Assembly: GCA_021810725.1 (NCBI GenBank) | Contig: JAJZIE010000104.1 | Span: 1 to 8,493 of the forward strand | Origin: Bacillota bacterium | Lineage (GTDB): Bacteria; Bacillota; Sulfobacillia; JAJZYS01; JAJYTV01 | Reading direction: 5' to 3' | Length of the DNA stretch: 8,493 nucleotides | Shown here: in pieces, positions 5,942 through 8,493 of the stretch | Position numbering within the stretch: the first letter of the stretch is position 1 | Layout of the letters: each line of letters begins with the position of its first letter | The notes under the pieces: model-generated | What the model was told of the DNA's origin: nothing | Database searches by the model: none | What the model saw: only the letters and a program-made list of their open reading frames with translations | Position numbers and translations under genes: made by a program

Positions 5942-6849
5942 TGGACGACCCGAAGGGAAGCCAACGAGACTCCCTGCAGAGGACAGCGGCAACAGGAGCC
6001 ATAACTTGGATTGGGCTAGTGGTTGCGGCCTTTCTTGTGTTGTTTCTCTTGTGGTGGCTTCCGGCACGTACGGCATCAGGATACGTAGTTCCACGCATCA
6101 TGGGCTCTTTCGCGTCGTTCCCGGCTCGGCTCCCTGTGCTCTGGGTGCGCAACTGGCCATGGCAGACTCACCCGCCGGATGCGACGGTGATCGTCGATCT
6201 CTCGAACGGCAGGCAGGTGTCGGCGAACGCGACTGGAGCCGCACCGTCGGTCGGTTGGCTGAATGCCCGTGCCGTTGAGGCGACGCTCCACCTGCAGGAT
6301 CCACCAACGTTACAGCCCGGTCAGATCGTCAGGATCCAGGTCGACTGGTCCGGCGGACGCACCTCTTCCGTAGAACGCGAACTTTGGGTTTCGGCGGTGT
6401 CGGGTACGCCGTACACTACCAGGGCGACCGTGGTGTGGGCCAATCGGATGACTGCGTCCGCGCGCGTCGGCGTCGAACTGCCAATCGTGAAGAATCCGAA
6501 CGTCATCGCCGTTTCCTCGGCGAACCCCACACTCTCGCCATGGGCTTCCGCCAAGTGCGTCGGCGTGCCGACCGGGGACGACGCAAGTTGGCGCGCTACG
6601 TTGCTGCACGGCGAGTTTCCGCAGCAGCCGCGGTCGTGCCCGAGCCTGCAAAGCGGTCAGGCGGTGGTAATCAGCGCGCAACTCGGCAGAGCGTACGGCT
6701 TCTACATCTGGCAGCCCGTTCTGCAAGAGCTGGTGAACAGCCACATCCGCACCATAATCGCCGGACCTGTGCATATCGGTTCCGTTCATCCCGTAACGGC
6801 GCAGAACTGGTGGCGGTTCACCACTGCGGCGTTACCGCCCGGCCTTTAG
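5941..6849 (+). CDS. Unrecognised single-pass membrane protein with a large outer domain
   Basis: I do not recognise a family. The 302-residue protein has a short hydrophilic N-terminus, one strong helix at about 18-40 (IGLVVAAFLVLFLLWWLP), and about 260 residues that should lie outside. The outer part is rich in Val, Thr, Ser and Trp with alternating hydrophobic stretches (VRIQVDW, RATVVWA), which suggests beta-sandwich folds. Two cysteines, Cys206 and Cys233, could form a disulfide. No catalytic motif is visible. ATG 5941 is chosen because an extended -10 ends 7 bases before it and no ribosome site exists; TTG 5932 and TTG 5935 lie in the same frame but inside or against the -10. It follows the LCP gene on the same strand after 270 bases, so an envelope role is plausible but unproven. 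Confidence 0.75.
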   Translation: MDDPKGSQRDSLQRTAATGAITWIGLVVAAFLVLFLLWWLPARTASGYVVPRIMGSFASFPARLPVLWVRNWPWQTHPPDATVIVDLSNGRQVSANATGAAPSVGWLNARAVEATLHLQDPPTLQPGQIVRIQVDWSGGRTSSVERELWVSAVSGTPYTTRATVVWANRMTASARVGVELPIVKNPNVIAVSSANPTLSPWASAKCVGVPTGDDASWRATLLHGEFPQQPRSCPSLQSGQAVVISAQLGRAYGFYIWQPVLQELVNSHIRTIIAGPVHIGSVHPVTAQNWWRFTTAALPPGL

Positions 6850-6858
6850 GACCAAAGC

Positions 6859-6912
6859 GCCTGTCCTGACGGGATGGTATGCAGACGGTTCCCTCTGCGG
6901 GCAAGGACAGGC
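6859..6912. terminator. Two-part hairpin after the 5941-6849 gene (terminator candidate)
   Basis: GCCTGTCC 6859-6866 pairs perfectly with GGACAGGC 6905-6912. Inside, GCAGA 6881-6885 pairs with TCTGC 6894-6898. It starts 9 bases past a stop codon in a convergent intergenic region, so it could end transcription from either side. No T-run follows. GCAAGG 6901-6906 can also pair with CCTTGC 6921-6926, which would compete with the outer stem. Confidence 0.4.
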
Positions 6913-7070
6913 CACCTTACCCTTGCTGGACACTGTCGGGCGACTGGCCACACGTCCCGCGCCTGGGTACCGCCCTCAGCCACCAAGAGTTCGTGAGTAT
7001 CCTTTGGCAAGTAGATCTCGGGAAAGTGCGCCTTCGTAAAGTGCGGCCTCAGCTGTCAACCGGGAATGCT

Positions 7071-7086
7071 GTCGCCGCGGCGCGAC
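7071..7086 (-). terminator. GC-rich hairpin after fabI (terminator candidate)
   Basis: GTCGC 7071-7075 pairs with GCGAC 7082-7086 around a 6-base loop, 18 bases past the fabI stop on the minus strand. It is short and has no T-run, so the call is weak. Confidence 0.25.
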
Positions 7087-7104
7087 GCGCGAAGCCCGCC
7101 GACC

Positions 7105-7878
7105 TTACATCCCCATGATGTGGAAGCCGGCGTCGACGAACAGCACCTGGCCGGTGATATTCTGCGCCCAGTCGGAGCAGAGGAAGGTCGCGGCGCGGCC
7201 GACATCCTCGAGGGCGATGTTGCGCTTGAGCGGAGTGCGCTCGGGCACGTCGCGCAACGCGGTCGCAGCTTTGACGGCGGATGACGCGAGGGTGCGCAGC
7301 GGGCCGGCGGAGATGGCATTGACGCGGATGTTGTCACCTCCGCAGTCCCAGGCGAGGTAGCGCATGGCCGATTCGAGCGCCGCCTTGGCGACACCCATCA
7401 CGTTATAGCTCGGCATCACCCGTTCGCCGCCCAGGTGGGTCATCGTGAGCACGGATCCGCCACCCGCGGCCTGCAGCAGCGGCAGAACGGCCCGCGTCAG
7501 CGCGACGAGGGAGTACGCGCTCACATCCTGCGACAGGGCGTAGCCCTCGCGCGGCAGGTCGACGAAGCGCGACTGCAGGTCCTCGGTGCGGGCGAAGGCG
7601 ACCGAGTGCACGACGATGTCGACCTTGCCCCACTGGGCGGCCAGGCTCTCGCGCAGCGCATCGAGGGAGGCGTCGTCGGAGACATCGAGCGGCAGGGTGA
7701 GGGCACCGTGGGGTAGTTCGGGGACGAGCTTGTCGAGATTCTCGCGGAAGCGGTCGTGCTGATACGTGAGGGCCAGGTCCGCCCCCTCCTCGGCGAGGCT
7801 GCGGGCGATACCCCAGGCGATCGAGCGCTTGTTTGCGACCCCGACGACGAGGGCGCGCTTACCGGAAAGCAGACCCAA
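7105..7878 (-). CDS. fabI: Enoyl-[acyl-carrier-protein] reductase (NADH), FabI type
   Basis: FabI reduces the trans-2 double bond of enoyl-ACP with NAD(P)H, the last step of each fatty acid elongation cycle in the cytoplasm. The 257 residues match the family length. The cofactor-binding segment GVANKRSIAWGIA is at 13-25, Asp65 precedes VSD, and HSVAFA is at 91-96. Catalytic Tyr158 and Lys165 lie in YNVMGVAK, followed by RVNAISAGPLRTLA and FLCSDWAQNITGQ. The position of the second conserved tyrosine (Tyr146 in E. coli) is His148 here, in THLGGER. TTG 7878 is chosen as start because GGAGG lies 8 bases before it and the protein then begins GLLSGKRALVVG as in other FabI proteins. The frame stays open upstream to 7992, but that part has no homology-like sequence. 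It is transcribed alone, divergent from the DUF998 gene. Confidence 0.95.
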   Translation of the reverse strand: MGLLSGKRALVVGVANKRSIAWGIARSLAEEGADLALTYQHDRFRENLDKLVPELPHGALTLPLDVSDDASLDALRESLAAQWGKVDIVVHSVAFARTEDLQSRFVDLPREGYALSQDVSAYSLVALTRAVLPLLQAAGGGSVLTMTHLGGERVMPSYNVMGVAKAALESAMRYLAWDCGGDNIRVNAISAGPLRTLASSAVKAATALRDVPERTPLKRNIALEDVGRAATFLCSDWAQNITGQVLFVDAGFHIMGM

Positions 7879-7886
7879 TGTGCAAA

Positions 7887-7891
7887 CCTCC
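7887..7891 (-). promoter_or_regulatory. Ribosome binding site that fixes the TTG start of fabI
   Basis: GGAGG on the minus strand lies 8 bases before TTG 7878. No other start codon near the conserved N-terminus has such a site. Confidence 0.75.
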
Positions 7892-7918
7892 GTCTGCGCC
7901 CCAGGACATGGGCACAAG

Positions 7919-7924
7919 GTTATA
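7919..7924 (-). promoter_or_regulatory. Candidate -10 element of fabI
   Basis: TATAAC on the minus strand matches the -10 consensus at five of six bases and lies 40 bases before the fabI start, leaving room for a short leader and the ribosome site. No good -35 hexamer is seen at 16-18 bases upstream. Confidence 0.35.
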
Positions 7925-8095
7925 GCGGAATCTTCGACTTGGACCCTGGCGGCTCCTACCGCGCTGCCGTGCCGACAGGCGGAAGCGGCCATGTCCGCAG
8001 CGTGATCGGCGTGCGTCCACCACGATCTGGCAGGACTCGGTGCACCCGCCGAGAAGTCTGGCGCCGCACCTCGGCGGCCGCCGTCGCCCCTTCAA

Positions 8096-8101
8096 GGGAG
8101 G
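8096..8101 (+). promoter_or_regulatory. Ribosome binding site of the DUF998 gene
   Basis: GGGAGG precedes two adjacent ATGs, at 8106 (4-base gap) and 8109 (7-base gap). The longer gap is more usual, so 8109 is preferred. Confidence 0.65.
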
Positions 8102-8108
8102 CGCCATG

Positions 8109-8493
8109 ATGTTGCAGGCTCTGGCGTGGCTCGCAGCGCTGGCTTTCCTCGTCTACTTCGCCGGCATGATCGCGCTGCACTTCCTGCCGACGGGCCGGCA
8201 CCCGCTCTACCACACGGTGAGCGACTACTCCCTCGGCAGGTACGGCGGCCTGGCCCGCGTCATGACCGCCGTCAACGTGCTCGGAACGCTGTGCCTGCTC
8301 CTCTCGCTGCGGGGCGCCGCGCCGCAGCCCGCCGCCCAGGCGGGCCTCGTCTGGCTGGCCATTCTCGCCCTCAGCCGGCTCGGCATGGTCTTCGTCCTGA
8401 CCGACGAGTCCGGCACGCAGGCGACCGCGCGCGGCCTGCTGCACGCGCTCCTAGCCATCCTGAGCTTCACTGCGGAAGGTGTCAAGCCCTTTC
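8109..8493 (+). CDS. DUF998 family multi-pass membrane protein (partial, C-terminus off the right edge)
   Basis: The frame is open from ATG 8109 (or 8106) to the window edge, giving about 128 residues. The first helix (about 4-24) is followed by HPLYHTVSDYSLGRYG at 31-46, the VSDY.LG.YG signature I associate with DUF998 membrane proteins. A second helix (VNVLGTLCLLLSL) and a third (GLVWLAILALSRLGMVFVL) follow, then TDESG and the start of a fourth segment containing LLHALLAILSF. The family is widespread in Actinomycetota and relatives and has no settled function. Divergent transcription from fabI leaves 230 bases for two promoters. A small hairpin (CTCGG 8036-8040 with CCGAG 8049-8053) lies upstream. 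Strong codon and motif support make this a real gene although it is cut. Confidence 0.85.
   Translation, partial: MLQALAWLAALAFLVYFAGMIALHFLPTGRHPLYHTVSDYSLGRYGGLARVMTAVNVLGTLCLLLSLRGAAPQPAAQAGLVWLAILALSRLGMVFVLTDESGTQATARGLLHALLAILSFTAEGVKPF

Noticed and set aside
5667..6152. Minus-strand frame of 161 codons across the LCP-to-5941 gap
   Set aside because: No ribosome site or domain, and it overlaps the N-terminus of a convincing membrane protein and the folded intergenic element.
7023..7045. Direct repeat AAAGTGCG (7023-7030 and 7038-7045)
   Set aside because: Only two 8-base copies with no wider array; chance is a sufficient explanation.

Overview
The window is GC-rich bacterial DNA with tightly packed, single-exon genes, Shine-Dalgarno sites of the GGAGG type, and TTG/GTG starts beside ATG. 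Gene content (ECF sigma factor with a membrane anti-sigma factor, acyltransferase-3 protein, SGNH hydrolase, LytR-CpsA-Psr protein, FabI, DUF998 membrane protein) fits a high-GC Terrabacteria lineage such as Actinomycetota, Chloroflexota or a related uncultivated phylum. The sequence alone does not settle the phylum. I see no tRNA, rRNA, insertion sequence, CRISPR array or phage gene.

Layout. (1) 1-1341, minus strand: a two-gene regulatory operon. An ECF sigma factor (868-1341) overlaps by 4 bases a membrane-spanning zinc-finger anti-sigma factor that runs off the left edge. (2) 1517-2755, minus strand: an acyltransferase-3 (OafA-type) membrane protein, followed by a 14-bp hairpin that probably terminates it. 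(3) 2756-3434: a gene-free, divergent region of about 680 bases whose last 160 bases can fold into a series of hairpins in front of the next gene. (4) 3435-5670, plus strand: an operon of a membrane-anchored SGNH hydrolase (DUF459-like) and an LCP-family protein, 16 bases apart. (5) 5671-5940: an intergenic stretch with a second strong RNA-fold candidate and an AT-rich extended -10 promoter placed so that the next gene may be leaderless. (6) 5941-6849: an unrecognised single-pass membrane protein with a large outer domain. (7) 6850-7104: a convergent intergenic region with hairpins. (8) 7105-7878, minus strand: FabI enoyl-ACP reductase. (9) 8109 to the right edge, plus strand: a DUF998 multi-pass membrane protein, divergent from fabI.

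How the genes may work together. The central block (acyltransferase-3, SGNH hydrolase, LCP protein, unknown anchored protein) looks like a cell-envelope polymer module. The acyltransferase would pass acyl groups across the membrane, the SGNH enzyme would place or remove them outside, and the LCP protein would attach an envelope polymer to the wall. The acyltransferase ends just after an extra membrane helix, where fused OafA-type proteins continue into an SGNH domain, so the two genes look like a split version of that fusion. This functional link is inference from domains and position. The sigma/anti-sigma pair could sense envelope state, but nothing in the sequence ties it to the neighbouring genes. 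The most interesting unexplained signals are the two structured intergenic regions and the altered active-site positions in the LCP protein and FabI.
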